The notes: generated from the sequence alone by a model not told the origin. Positions 1-7,588 are shown, counted from the first letter of the stretch. The stretch: DNA of 41,964 bases from Phycicoccus sonneratiae (GCF_016887965.1 NZ_JAFDVD010000010.1:1-41964), one strand, 5' to 3'. Numbers and translations are program-made.

Positions 1-41
1 CGGGGTCGGGCGCCCAGGGCTGACGCCCGCGCCCGGCACTC

Positions 42-85
42 CGCGAGAGGGGCCGCATCCCGGGTGGGATGCGGCCCCTCTCGCG
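42..85. terminator. Strong bidirectional hairpin terminator
   Basis: A perfect 20-bp inverted repeat (42-61 against 66-85) with a GGGT loop sits just after the 3' end of the alcohol dehydrogenase gene, which reads leftward and stops at 100. No T-run follows, which is usual for GC-rich actinobacterial terminators. Because it is symmetric it could also end a rightward transcript entering from outside the window. Confidence 0.8.
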
Positions 86-99
86 TGCCGGTCGGCTGC

Positions 100-1152
100 T
101 CAGCCGCCGGTCAGGGTGCTCGTGTCGATGACTGCGCGGTAGCGCACGTCACCGTCGACGACCCGGTCCCAGACCGCGTCGACGTCGGCGGCGTCGACGA
201 CCTCGATGGTCGCGGCGATGCCGTGCTCGGCGCAGAAGTCGAGCATCTCCTGGGTCTCGGCGATGCCGCCGATCTGCGAGCCCGCGACCGCCTTGTTGCC
301 GCCGATGAGCGAGCCCGGCGGGATCTCGTACGGGGCCGGCGGGAGGCCGACGTTGACGACGACGCCGGCCGGCTTGAGCAGAGCGACGTAGTCGGCGATC
401 GGGATGTCGGCGCTCACCGTGTTGAGGACGATGTCGAAGGTGCCCTTCGCGGCCTTCATCGCCTCCTCGTCGGACGAGGCGATGTGGGCGCTCGAGCCGA
501 GCGACTTCGCGTCCTCGGCCTTGGCGTCGCTGCGCGAGATGGTCGTCACCGTCGCGCCCATCGCCGCGGCGATCTTGACCCCCATGTGGCCGAGCCCGCC
601 GACGCCGACGATCGCCACCTGCTTGCCGGTGCCCGCGCCCCAGCGGTGCAGCGGCGAGTACGTCGTGATGCCGGCGCACAGCAGCGGCGCGGCGACGTCG
701 AGCTCCATGCCGTCCGGGATGCGCAGGACGAAGCGCTCGCTGACGACGACCTCCTGGGAGTAGCCGCCCATCGTCCACTCGCCGTCGTAGCCCTGGGCGT
801 TGTACGTGCCGACGGAGGGCTTGGTGCAGAACTGCTCCATGCCGTCCTTGCACGGCTCGCACTGCCCGCACGAGTCGACGAGGCAGCCGACGCCGACCCG
901 GTCGCCGACGGCGTGCCGCGTCACCTCGTCACCGACCTCGACGACAGTGCCGGCGATCTCGTGGCCGACGGTCAGCGGGAAGTGCGCCGGACCCCACTCC
1001 TCGCGGACGGTGTGGATGTCGGAGTGGCAGATGCCCGCGTAGGCGATGGCGATGCGGATGTCGTCGGGGCGCAGGTCGCGCCGCTCGATCGTGCCCTGGT
1101 GGAAGCCGGAGGTCGCCGAGTCGGCGATGAGTGCGGGGGTCGTGGTCGTCAT
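100..1152 (-). CDS. Zinc-dependent alcohol/aldehyde dehydrogenase (MDR family, YahK/AdhC-like)
   Basis: The 350-residue product is a full-length medium-chain dehydrogenase that probably reduces aldehydes or oxidises primary alcohols with NADP(H). Visible motifs are the catalytic zinc region CHSDIH, then GHEIAG, the four-cysteine structural zinc lobe (CGQCEPC followed by FC about 8 residues later) and the Rossmann loop [10 protein letters not shown]. After the Rossmann strand the sequence TISRSDAK resembles NADP-preferring YahK/AdhC enzymes. The ATG at 1152 is chosen over an upstream GTG at 1161 because a TAGCGT -10 box ends 7 bases before it, so the mRNA is probably leaderless. It stands alone, with a strong terminator downstream. 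The substrate cannot be read from sequence. Confidence 0.93.
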   Translation of the reverse strand: MTTTTPALIADSATSGFHQGTIERRDLRPDDIRIAIAYAGICHSDIHTVREEWGPAHFPLTVGHEIAGTVVEVGDEVTRHAVGDRVGVGCLVDSCGQCEPCKDGMEQFCTKPSVGTYNAQGYDGEWTMGGYSQEVVVSERFVLRIPDGMELDVAAPLLCAGITTYSPLHRWGAGTGKQVAIVGVGGLGHMGVKIAAAMGATVTTISRSDAKAEDAKSLGSSAHIASSDEEAMKAAKGTFDIVLNTVSADIPIADYVALLKPAGVVVNVGLPPAPYEIPPGSLIGGNKAVAGSQIGGIAETQEMLDFCAEHGIAATIEVVDAADVDAVWDRVVDGDVRYRAVIDTSTLTGG

Positions 1153-1159
1153 GCACCCC

Positions 1160-1190
1160 ACGCTAGGACCGCACCCCGGGGCGCGGTCAA
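1160..1190 (-). promoter_or_regulatory. Promoter of the alcohol dehydrogenase (leaderless)
   Basis: On the minus strand TTGACC (1190-1185) and TAGCGT (1165-1160) are separated by 19 bases. The expected start of transcription falls on or next to the ATG at 1152. The spacer is slightly long, so the -35 assignment is less certain than the -10. Confidence 0.5.
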
Positions 1191-1245
1191 ACTCTCGACA
1201 GACATTCGACGACGAGGATTCTCACCCCCGACGGCGGAATACGCC

Positions 1246-2019
1246 TCAGAGCTGCTCGAGCAGGCCCGCCGCCACCTCGCGGTAGGCCTTCGCGCCCTTG
1301 GAGGAGCGGGCCGTCGCGAGGATCGAGCGCCCCACGGCCGGTGCCTCGGCGAAGCGCACCGTCTTGGGGATCGGCGGCGAGAGCACCGGCAGGTCGTAGC
1401 GCGACCCGACGTCCTCGAGCACCTCCCGGGCGTGGGTGCTGCGCCCGTCGTAGAGGGTCGGGAGGATGCCGACGACCCGCAGCTTCTTGTTGAGGATCTT
1501 CTTCACGTCGGCGACGGTGTCGAGCAGCTGGCCGACGCCGCGGTGGCTGAGCATCTCGCAGGGCATCGGCACGATGACCCCCGTCGCCGCGGTCAGGGCG
1601 TTGAGGGTGAGCACGCCGAGGCTCGGCGAGCAGTCGAGGACGATGACGTCGTAGTCGCGCCGCACGGGGTCGAGGGCCGACTGCAGCACGTACTCGCGGG
1701 CCGGGCGGCCGAGCAGCACCGCCTCGGCGCCGGCGAGCTCGATGGAGCTGGGGACGAGGTGCACACCGTCGTCGCACTCGTGGACCACGTCGGCGAGGGG
1801 GGTGCCGCCGACGAGCACGTCGTGCACCGAGGCCTCGACGGTGTCGGGGTCGATGCCGAGGCTGAAGGTGAGGCAGGCCTGGGGGTCGAGGTCGACGAGG
1901 AGCACGCGCTTCCCGGCCTCGGCGAAGGCCGCCCCGAGCGAGGCGACCGACGTGGTCTTCGCGACGCCGCCCTTCTGGTTGGCCAGGGCGAGGATGGGGG
2001 CCTTGGGCGTACGCGCCAT
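1246..2019 (-). CDS. ParA/MinD-family ATPase (orphan, Soj-like)
   Basis: The 257-residue protein is a deviant Walker ATPase of the ParA/Soj type. The N-terminus has NQKGGVAKTTS (deviant Walker A with the signature lysine), followed by LLVDLDPQA (A' motif) and VIVLDCSPSLG (Walker B). These proteins dimerise on ATP, bind DNA non-specifically and position chromosomes, plasmids or other cargo. No ParB, parS-like cluster or replication gene lies next to it, so the cargo is unknown; many actinobacteria carry such an extra chromosomal copy. The ATG at 2019 is preferred to one at 2091 because a GGAAGG ribosome site lies just upstream and homology begins there. It lies between the ADH and LysR genes, all on the minus strand but separately spaced. 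Confidence 0.9.
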   Translation of the reverse strand: MARTPKAPILALANQKGGVAKTTSVASLGAAFAEAGKRVLLVDLDPQACLTFSLGIDPDTVEASVHDVLVGGTPLADVVHECDDGVHLVPSSIELAGAEAVLLGRPAREYVLQSALDPVRRDYDVIVLDCSPSLGVLTLNALTAATGVIVPMPCEMLSHRGVGQLLDTVADVKKILNKKLRVVGILPTLYDGRSTHAREVLEDVGSRYDLPVLSPPIPKTVRFAEAPAVGRSILATARSSKGAKAYREVAAGLLEQL

Positions 2020-2071
2020 CGAGCGGGGCCTTCCGTGGTGTGGGTCGGGTCGCGGCGATTCTCTCATCCGC

Positions 2072-2968
2072 TCAACCGGCGCCCGACGCAAGGACGAAGC
2101 GCCGGAAGGCCTCCGCCGACGGCAGCAGCGGGCGCCCGTCGACCCAGGCCAGGCCGACCTCGCGCTGGGCGCCGGCGTCGGTGAGCGGCAGGAGCCGCGT
2201 GCGGGCGAAGGTCGTCGGGCAGCGCAGGCCCTGGGCGGGGACGACGGCGACCCCGAGGCCGGCCGCGACGAAGCCGCGGATGGTCGGCAAGTCGTCGGCC
2301 TCGGTGGCGATCTCGGGCTCGAAGCCCGCGGCGCGGCACAGGTCGAGGGTCTGCTGGCGCATGCCGGACGGTGCCCCGCGCAGGACGAACGGCTCGTCCG
2401 CGACCTCGGCGAGCGCCACGTCGTCCCGCCCGGCGAGCGGGTGCCCGAGGGCGACGGCGAGCACCAGCGGCTCGACGAGCACCCGCTGCCACACCACGCC
2501 CTGGCCGGCGACGCGGGCCGCCGTCAGCTCGAGGTCGGCGCGCCGGGTCGCCAGCTGCGCCGAGATCCGGCCGTCCTCCCCCACCGCCGTGCGCTCGAGG
2601 GCGACCCGCACCCGGGGGTGATCGCGGCGGAAGGCGCCGACGAGGTTGGGGACGAGCCAGCTGCCGAGGCTCAGCGGGAAGGCGAGGGTGACGACCCCGC
2701 TCTCGGGGTCGACGAGCTCACCGACCGCGGCGAGGCCGTCGTCGAGGTTGTTGACGAGGGCGTCGACGTGGCGCTTGAAGGCCGCGCCCGCGTGGGTCAT
2801 CCGCAGCACCCGGCCCTGGCGGTGCAGCAGCGGGGTGCCGACCTCGTCCTCGAGCCGGGCCAGCGCGCGAGAAACGCCCGGCTGGCTGACGCCGAAGACG
2901 TCGCTGACCTCGGTGACCGTGTAGCCGTCGGCGACGAGCTGGAACCAGCGCAGGGCGTCGGTCTCCAT
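2072..2968 (-). CDS. LysR-family transcriptional regulator
   Basis: The 298-residue product has a LysR winged helix-turn-helix at residues 5-65 (helix region TVTEVSDVFGVSQPGVSRALARLE) ending in the usual FKRHVDAL-type linker helix, then a periplasmic-binding-like effector domain to about residue 290. LysR proteins usually regulate a divergent or nearby gene in response to a small ligand. The divergent neighbour is a small conserved protein 75 bases away; the effector cannot be inferred. The ATG at 2968 is preferred to the one at 2986 because a TATCGT -10 box lies 6 bases upstream, predicting a leaderless message. Confidence 0.9.
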   Translation of the reverse strand: METDALRWFQLVADGYTVTEVSDVFGVSQPGVSRALARLEDEVGTPLLHRQGRVLRMTHAGAAFKRHVDALVNNLDDGLAAVGELVDPESGVVTLAFPLSLGSWLVPNLVGAFRRDHPRVRVALERTAVGEDGRISAQLATRRADLELTAARVAGQGVVWQRVLVEPLVLAVALGHPLAGRDDVALAEVADEPFVLRGAPSGMRQQTLDLCRAAGFEPEIATEADDLPTIRGFVAAGLGVAVVPAQGLRCPTTFARTRLLPLTDAGAQREVGLAWVDGRPLLPSAEAFRRFVLASGAG

Positions 2969-2974
2969 CCCATG

Positions 2975-2980
2975 ACGATA
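2975..2980 (-). promoter_or_regulatory. -10 box of the LysR gene
   Basis: TATCGT on the minus strand ends 6 bases before the ATG at 2968, placing the transcription start at the start codon. The adjoining 2981-3000 segment contains two CACAT repeats 10 bases apart, a possible but weak LysR binding site. Confidence 0.45.
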
Positions 2981-3043
2981 CCGCATGTGTCGTATGTGCC
3001 GTTTTCATTGGACGCATGGATGGTGACTCCGGACACTGGAGGC

Positions 3044-3310
3044 ATGACGAACACCACCACCCTCTGGACCACCGTCAAGGACGAGCTGCGCGAGCGCCGC
3101 GAGCGTCGCGCCGCGGTCCGCACCCTGCGTGAGGACCTCTCGCACTACCGCACCCCGGCCGAGATCGAGGACCTCCTCGTCGCGGTCGACGCGCAGGAGG
3201 CGAGCGGCGAGGGCGCCGCCGAGGCGCCGGTCATCCGCGCCATCCTCCACGAGAACCTCCAGCGCTACCACGGCCAGCACACGACGCTGCGTCGCGCCGC
3301 CGGCCTCTGA
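3044..3310 (+). CDS. Small conserved actinobacterial protein
   Basis: This 88-residue protein is charged, mostly helical and has no signal peptide or membrane segment. Its pattern (TLW..VK.ELRERR, then LS.YRTPAEIEDLL.AVD, then IR.IL at the C-terminus) resembles small hypothetical proteins widespread in Actinobacteria; no function is known to me. A GGAGG ribosome site 3-7 bases before the ATG supports the start. It is divergent from the LysR gene and faces a VOC gene downstream. Confidence 0.75.
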   Translation: MTNTTTLWTTVKDELRERRERRAAVRTLREDLSHYRTPAEIEDLLVAVDAQEASGEGAAEAPVIRAILHENLQRYHGQHTTLRRAAGL

Positions 3311-3332
3311 ACCGACCCCGCGGGCGCGCGCC

Positions 3333-3773
3333 TCAGCCGCGCGCCGAGGTGTCGGTGGCCGGCACCACCCGGAGGCCGATCGGCCCCGGGTTCCAGGCCA
3401 CCTCCCAGCGGACCCCGTCCGGGTCCGCGAAGTACCCGGTGTAGCCGCCCCACTCGCGGTCGGTCGCCGGACCCACGTCGGCCCCCGCGGCGGCGGCGAG
3501 GTCGAGCACCTCGTCGACGCGCGCGGGGGTCTCGACGTTGTGGGCGAGGGTGAACGGCAGCACGCCCGGGCCCTGCACCGCCCGCTCACCGACCTCGGCC
3601 TCGAAGGCCGCGCGGTCCCACAGCGAGAGCACGAGCCGGTCGCCGACGTCGAACATCACGACCTCGCCGGGGACGTCGAGCTCGGGGACCCACCCCAGCC
3701 CGTCGACGTAGAACCGCCGCGACGCCTCGAGGTCGACGACGGCGAGGGTGACGAACGAGATCCGCTGGTCCAT
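3333..3773 (-). CDS. VOC (glyoxalase/bleomycin-resistance) family protein
   Basis: The 146-residue protein fits one two-module vicinal-oxygen-chelate domain. Its beginning ISFVTLAVVDLEASRRFY and its end GYFADPDGVRWEVAWNP are hallmarks of the YaeR/glyoxalase-I-like group. Family members bind a divalent metal and act as lyases, dioxygenases or drug-binding proteins. The usual metal positions are only partly matched (E of WEVAWNP is present, the N-terminal H is replaced), so catalytic activity is uncertain. It converges on the small gene at 3044-3310, with 22 bases between them. Confidence 0.85.
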   Translation of the reverse strand: MDQRISFVTLAVVDLEASRRFYVDGLGWVPELDVPGEVVMFDVGDRLVLSLWDRAAFEAEVGERAVQGPGVLPFTLAHNVETPARVDEVLDLAAAAGADVGPATDREWGGYTGYFADPDGVRWEVAWNPGPIGLRVVPATDTSARG

Positions 3774-3896
3774 CGGGGCAGCCTCGCACGACCCGCCGAC
3801 GGGCGGCTGCGCGGACGTGGACGCGCTCTGGCGCCGGCCCGGGTCCGACCCCTACGCTGGGCGGCGTTCGGTGCGTATCGCGAGACAGGTTGCCCC

Positions 3897-4763
3897 ATGA
3901 GCAACGAGTTGCCCACCGTCGCCACGGCCCGCCTCCTCGAGGGTGCGCGCTACGAGGTGATGCCCACGGCATCCATCGCCGACGCCGTGACAACCCACGT
4001 ACCCCGCTCGGTGGCCGTCACGGTCACCGCCGCCCCGGGCAAGGGGCTGGGAGCCACCCTCGACCTCGCGACGCTGCTCGCCGGGCGCGGCTACCAGGTC
4101 GTGCCCCACCTGGCGGCCCGGATGGTCACCGGTCGTTCCGAGCTCGAGGACGTCGTGGCGCGGCTGGCCGAGGCCGGCATCTCCGCGGTGTTCGTCCCCG
4201 GGGGCGACGCCGATCCGCCGGCCGGCGACTACACCGCCGCCCTCGACCTGCTCCAGGACCTCGCGACGATCGACCACCCGTTCACGCAGGTCGGCATCAC
4301 CGGCTACCCCGAGTCGCACCCGACGATCGACGACGACGTCACCGTCCAGTCGATGTGGGACAAGCGCCGGTACGCCACCCACGTCGTCTCCAACATGACC
4401 TTCGACGCCGAGCACCTCGGCACGTGGTGCGAGCGCATCCGCCGCCGCGGGGTGACCCTCCCGCTGCTCGTCGGCGTGCCCGGCCCGGTCGAGCGGACCA
4501 AGCTGCTCGGGATGGCGACGAAGATCGGTGTCGGGGAGTCACTCCGGTTCCTGCGCAAGCAGAAGTCGGTCTTCGCCCGCATCGCCGCACCGGGGTTCTC
4601 CACCGACCGGTTCGTCAGCCGGGTCGCCGCGCTGTCGGCCAACCCGGCGCTGGCCATCGAGGGCCTGCACCTCTTCACGTTCAACCAGGTCGAGGTCGTC
4701 GAGACGTGGCGGCAGCGGATGCTCGAGGAGGCCGCGACGGCCCGGGTCCGCCCCCCGCGCTGA
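3897..4763 (+). CDS. Methylenetetrahydrofolate reductase-like protein (MetF family)
   Basis: The 288-residue product has the length and layout of a flavin-containing MTHFR TIM barrel: an early VAVTVTAAPGKG strand, a mid-protein ITGYPESHP motif matching the MetF AGYPEGHP loop, and a late RRRGVTLPLLVGVPG segment typical of folate-reductase barrels. Known MetF enzymes interconvert 5,10-methylene-THF and 5-methyl-THF. It differs enough from housekeeping MetF that it may belong to the subgroup seen with methyl-group catabolism genes. The next gene is a homocysteine S-methyltransferase, and a corrinoid methyl-THF system lies a few kb away, so oxidation of methyl-THF is a plausible role (inference). 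The ATG at 3897 is the first methionine that begins the domain. Confidence 0.78.
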   Translation: MSNELPTVATARLLEGARYEVMPTASIADAVTTHVPRSVAVTVTAAPGKGLGATLDLATLLAGRGYQVVPHLAARMVTGRSELEDVVARLAEAGISAVFVPGGDADPPAGDYTAALDLLQDLATIDHPFTQVGITGYPESHPTIDDDVTVQSMWDKRRYATHVVSNMTFDAEHLGTWCERIRRRGVTLPLLVGVPGPVERTKLLGMATKIGVGESLRFLRKQKSVFARIAAPGFSTDRFVSRVAALSANPALAIEGLHLFTFNQVEVVETWRQRMLEEAATARVRPPR

Positions 4764-4813
4764 GCCGGGCGTCCGGGGCGCGGGACGCCGTGGCCGGCGT
4801 GCGCCCCGGCTCG

Positions 4814-4819
4814 TACCGT
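4814..4819 (+). promoter_or_regulatory. -10 box before the homocysteine methyltransferase gene
   Basis: TACCGT followed by 6 bases and the GTG start at 4826 predicts a leaderless transcript independent of the upstream MetF-like gene. No clear -35 is visible. Confidence 0.45.
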
Positions 4820-4825
4820 GGAACG

Positions 4826-5710
4826 GTGACGAACCGCCTGAGCACCCTCCTCGCCGGTCGGCCCGCCGTGTTCGACGGCGGCTACGGCTGGCTGCTCCAG
4901 GAGCGGGGCCTCCCGATGGGTGACTGCGCCGAGTCCTGGAACCTCACCAACCCCGCGGCCGTGGACGCCCTCCACGACGAGTACGCCTCCGCCGGAGCCG
5001 TCTTCATCACGACCAACACCTTCGGCGCCACCGAGCCCCGGCTCGCCCAGCACGGGCTCGCCGGCCGGGCCGAGGAGGTCAACAAGGCCGGCGCCACCGT
5101 CGCCCGCACCGTGGCCGACCGTCACGGTGCACTGGTGGCCGGCGACATCGGGCCCACCGGAGAGCTGCTCGAGCCGCTCGGGACCCTCACGCCGGAGGCG
5201 GCGACCGCGCTCTTCGCCGAGCAGGTCCGCGGGCTGCGTGACGGCGGGGCCGACCTGCTCCTCGTCGAGACGATGAGCGACCTCGGCGAGGCCCGGGCCG
5301 CCGTGGCCGCCGCGCGCGAGGTGGCGCCCGACCTCCCGGTGGTGGTCACCCTGTCCTTCGACACCAACCTGCGGACGATGATGGGCGTCGACCCCGCCTC
5401 CGCGCTGGCCGCCCTCGCCGGCGACGGCGTCGACGCCGTCGGCGCGAACTGCGGGCGCGGCCCCGACGAGATGCTCTCCATCGCGGGGCAGCTCGTGGCC
5501 GGTCGTCCGCAGGGGCTGCTGCTCGTGGCCCAGTCCAACGCGGGTCTCCCCGAGCTCGACGGCGACCGGTTCGTCTACACGGTCGGTCCGGAGGCGATGG
5601 CCGAGCACGCCCTCGAGCTGCGGGACCTCGGCATCGACGTCATCGGCGCCTGCTGCGGCTCCTCCCCCGAGCACACCCGGGCGATGGCCGCGGCCCTCGC
5701 CACCGGGTAG
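4826..5710 (+). CDS. Homocysteine S-methyltransferase (betaine- or S-methylmethionine-type)
   Basis: The 294-residue protein is a zinc-dependent Pfam S-methyltrans barrel. It begins with VFDGGYGWLLQERG and carries the zinc ligands in GANCGRGP near residue 210 and GACCGSSPEH near residue 280, so all three cysteines are present. It would move a methyl group to homocysteine, or to a related thiol, giving methionine. The donor is unclear: S-methylmethionine or SAM (MmuM) and glycine betaine (BHMT) enzymes share this fold and length, and the surrounding betaine genes make betaine a real option. The GTG start follows the -10 box at 4814 by 6 bases. It lies 62 bases after the MetF-like gene. Confidence 0.85.
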   Translation: MTNRLSTLLAGRPAVFDGGYGWLLQERGLPMGDCAESWNLTNPAAVDALHDEYASAGAVFITTNTFGATEPRLAQHGLAGRAEEVNKAGATVARTVADRHGALVAGDIGPTGELLEPLGTLTPEAATALFAEQVRGLRDGGADLLLVETMSDLGEARAAVAAAREVAPDLPVVVTLSFDTNLRTMMGVDPASALAALAGDGVDAVGANCGRGPDEMLSIAGQLVAGRPQGLLLVAQSNAGLPELDGDRFVYTVGPEAMAEHALELRDLGIDVIGACCGSSPEHTRAMAAALATG

Positions 5711-5713
5711 GCG

Positions 5714-5734
5714 GCGAGGGCCGGTCGGCCTCGC
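5714..5734. terminator. Probable hairpin between convergent genes
   Basis: An 8-bp stem (GCGAGG-CC against GGCCTCGC with one bulged G) lies exactly between the homocysteine methyltransferase stop and the azoR stop. It could end both transcripts. Confidence 0.45.
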
Positions 5735-5740
5735 TACGGC

Positions 5741-6379
5741 TCAGGCGGCCCGGCGGGCCAGGGCGGCACCGGCGTCGACCGCAGCCTCCTCGGCCGTCTT
5801 GCGCATCAGCGTCCCGAGCTCGACCAGCTCGTCCATGGCCGGGTTGACCCCCGCGAGGGTCAGCTCGCGCTCGACGAGCGTCAGGTCGGCACCCCACACG
5901 TCGACGAGCACGCGGCGCAGGTAGTCGGTGCTGTGGTCCCAGCCCTCCTTGGGCGTCCCGGGAGCGTAGGAGCCACCCCGCGTCACGAGGGCGACGACCG
6001 GCGTGCCGTCGAGGAGGCGGGCGCCGTGCTCGGCGCCGGCGATCGCCAGGTCGAACCACGCCTTGACGTGCTGCGAGACCCCCCAGTTGTAGAGCGGCAG
6101 GGCGAGGACGGCGGCGTCCGCACCGCGCAGCTCGTCGGCGAGGGTGCGGGCCAGCCCGACGGCAGCGCGCTGCTCCTCGGTGCGCTGCTCCTCCGGAGTG
6201 AAGTTCCCGGCGACGGCCAGCGGCCACGCGGTCGACGGCAGCGGCTCCGCGCCGAGATGGCGGCGGACCACCTGCTCGTCCGGGCGGGCGGCGGTGAAGT
6301 GCTCCAGCACGAGGTCGGCGAGCGCGCTGCTCGCGGACCGGTCGCCCTGGATGCTGGCGTCGACGCGGAGGACGGTCAT
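5741..6379 (-). CDS. azoR: FMN-dependent NADH:quinone/azo oxidoreductase (AzoR family)
   Basis: The 212-residue protein is a flavodoxin-fold AzoR. N-terminal LRVDASIQGDRSAS binds FMN phosphate, LPLYNWGVSQHVKAWFD is the AzoR-type loop under the flavin, and LVTRGGSYAP is the third loop. It would reduce quinones, azo or nitro compounds with NADH, typically as electrophile or dye detoxification. A GAGGAG ribosome site precedes the ATG. It is divergent from a MarR gene, with two matching palindromes in the 88-base gap, which suggests it is repressed by MarR and induced by electrophiles or aromatic compounds. Confidence 0.92.
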   Translation of the reverse strand: MTVLRVDASIQGDRSASSALADLVLEHFTAARPDEQVVRRHLGAEPLPSTAWPLAVAGNFTPEEQRTEEQRAAVGLARTLADELRGADAAVLALPLYNWGVSQHVKAWFDLAIAGAEHGARLLDGTPVVALVTRGGSYAPGTPKEGWDHSTDYLRRVLVDVWGADLTLVERELTLAGVNPAMDELVELGTLMRKTAEEAAVDAGAALARRAA

Positions 6380-6400
6380 GGGGGTCTCCTCGGAGGGTGG

Positions 6401-6414
6401 GTTGAATGTTCAAC
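6401..6414. promoter_or_regulatory. Operator 1 of the azoR/marR region
   Basis: GTTGAA-TG-TTCAAC is a perfect 6-bp inverted repeat with a 2-base centre. It shares the core TTGAATGTTCAA with operator 2, with centres 34 bp apart. It lies closer to azoR, upstream of its ribosome site. Confidence 0.75.
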
Positions 6415-6432
6415 TCCACCCTAGGCATGGAT

Positions 6433-6450
6433 GACTTGAATGTTCAAGTC
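6433..6450. promoter_or_regulatory. Operator 2 of the azoR/marR region
   Basis: GACTTGAA-TG-TTCAAGTC is a perfect 8-bp inverted repeat, the size expected of a MarR dimer site. It ends 6 bases before the marR -10 box, so binding would block marR transcription (autoregulation). Confidence 0.8.
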
Positions 6451-6455
6451 AGCGG

Positions 6456-6461
6456 TACGAT
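6456..6461 (+). promoter_or_regulatory. -10 box of the marR gene
   Basis: TACGAT plus 6 bases leads straight into the ATG at 6468, predicting a leaderless message. The operator at 6433-6450 covers the -35/spacer region. Confidence 0.5.
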
Positions 6462-6467
6462 GTTGTC

Positions 6468-6989
6468 ATGACCCCCGAGCCGACGGCCACCGCCGACCCC
6501 GTCCCGTGGCTCGACGACGACCAGCTCCGCGACTGGAAGTCGCTCATGTCGCTGGTCGCCGCCCTCCCGAGCGCCCTCGACGTGCAGCTCAAGCGGGACT
6601 CCGGCCTCAACTCCTTCGAGTACCACGTCCTCGTGGCCCTGTCCGCGGCCCCCCACGCCACCCTCCAGCTCTCCGAGCTCGCGATGCTCTCCCGGGGGTC
6701 GCTCTCGCGGCTTTCCCACGCCGCCGGCCGGCTCGAGGCCGACGGCTGGATCACCCGGTCCACGTGCACCGGCGCCGGGCCTCGCCGGGTGGAGGCGCGG
6801 CTCACCGAGGCCGGTTGGGACAAGCTGCGCGAGAGCGCTCCGGGCCACGTGCGCGAGGCCCGCCGGCTCGTCGTCGACGTGCTGAGCGCGGAGGAGCTGC
6901 GCGCCCTCGGCGTCGCCGCCCGCAAGGTCGCGCGGGCCGCCGGCATGGACCTCGAGCCGGTCGACGAAAGTCCGCTCAGCGAGTGCTGA
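6468..6989 (+). CDS. MarR-family transcriptional regulator
   Basis: The 173-residue protein has a MarR winged helix: dimerisation helix near residues 20-50 (DWKSLMSLVAALPSALDVQL), LNSFEYHVLVALSAAP, then TLQLSELAMLSRGSLSRLSHAAGRLEADGWI as helix-turn-helix, and a beta wing with TGAGPRRVEARLTEAG. The subgroup resembles regulators of stress- or aromatic-induced oxidoreductases. Divergence from azoR and the two palindromes between them suggest control of azoR and of itself. Its last 14 bases overlap the convergent DUF1638 gene. Confidence 0.92.
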   Translation: MTPEPTATADPVPWLDDDQLRDWKSLMSLVAALPSALDVQLKRDSGLNSFEYHVLVALSAAPHATLQLSELAMLSRGSLSRLSHAAGRLEADGWITRSTCTGAGPRRVEARLTEAGWDKLRESAPGHVREARRLVVDVLSAEELRALGVAARKVARAAGMDLEPVDESPLSEC

Positions 6990-7569
6990 GCAGCCCGTCG
7001 AGGGCGCGCTCGAGGCCGCCGGTGCCGGTGTGCCGCACCACGAGCGGGAGCCCGATGCGGTCGGCGGCGTCCTGTGCGAGGGTGCACAGCTCGGCCCGCT
7101 CCCCCGGGTCGGTGGTCTGCACGAGCCACACGACGCGCGTGTAGTGCCGGAAGTAGTCGTCGCGCAGCTCGGGGTGTCGGTCCAGCCCGAGCTCGTGGAC
7201 CACGGTGCGCGAGAAGGACCGCACGAGGAAGTCGGTGAGCAGGTAGGTGCCCGGCTCGTCGTCGGTGAGGGACTCGACCTCGCGCTGCCCGGCGAAGAGG
7301 TCGTAGCAGTGCAGCCCCGGCAGCCGCTCGACCCCGAGCCGGTCGCAGACCTCGTCGAGCTCACCGTAGGTGCCGCAGTCCGCGTAGCCCACGGCCACCC
7401 GGTCGTACCGGTTGCGGAGCTCGACGACCAGCTCCTCGACGGCGGCGGCGATTCGCTCGGGGCGGTTGTGCAGCAACGGGTTCAGCGGGTGGACGTCCAC
7501 CGGCCACCCGTGGCGCTCGGCGGCCGCGGCGGCCGGCTGGGCGATCGCCCCGCACGCGACGAGGGCCAC
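6976..7569 (-). CDS. DUF1638 domain protein, last gene of the corrinoid operon
   Basis: The 197-residue product matches the DUF1638 pattern: an opening RVALVACGAIAQP, the signature VGYADCGTYGELDEVCDRLGV, then LHCYDLFAG, and a C-terminal region with WLVQTTDP. Several cysteines and a histidine in these motifs could bind metal or a cofactor. No biochemical function is established that I know of, but the family recurs beside MttB-type methyltransferases and corrinoid proteins. It follows the ASKHA gene by 19 bases. The GTG at 7569 is preferred; a longer frame from 7656 would overlap the upstream gene with low-complexity residues. A role in corrinoid handling is inference from context. Confidence 0.85.
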   Translation of the reverse strand: MALVACGAIAQPAAAAAERHGWPVDVHPLNPLLHNRPERIAAAVEELVVELRNRYDRVAVGYADCGTYGELDEVCDRLGVERLPGLHCYDLFAGQREVESLTDDEPGTYLLTDFLVRSFSRTVVHELGLDRHPELRDDYFRHYTRVVWLVQTTDPGERAELCTLAQDAADRIGLPLVVRHTGTGGLERALDGLLSTR

Positions 7570-7588
7570 CCGGCCCGGCGCCCCGCGC

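Noticed and set aside
1-23. A possible 3' end of a rightward gene stopping at TGA 21-23
   Set aside because: Only six codons are visible, with no recognisable sequence, so it cannot be told from chance, although the hairpin at 42-85 would suit such a gene.
64-2184. Very long frames antisense to the ADH and ParA genes
   Set aside because: They are shadows of GC-rich coding sequence: arginine, alanine and aspartate repeats, no domain, and they run across gene boundaries.
3774-3896. SAM or THF riboswitch before the MetF-like gene
   Set aside because: The region is short, and no recognisable aptamer core or terminator hairpin is present; a TACGCT box at 3853-3858 is too weak to call a promoter.
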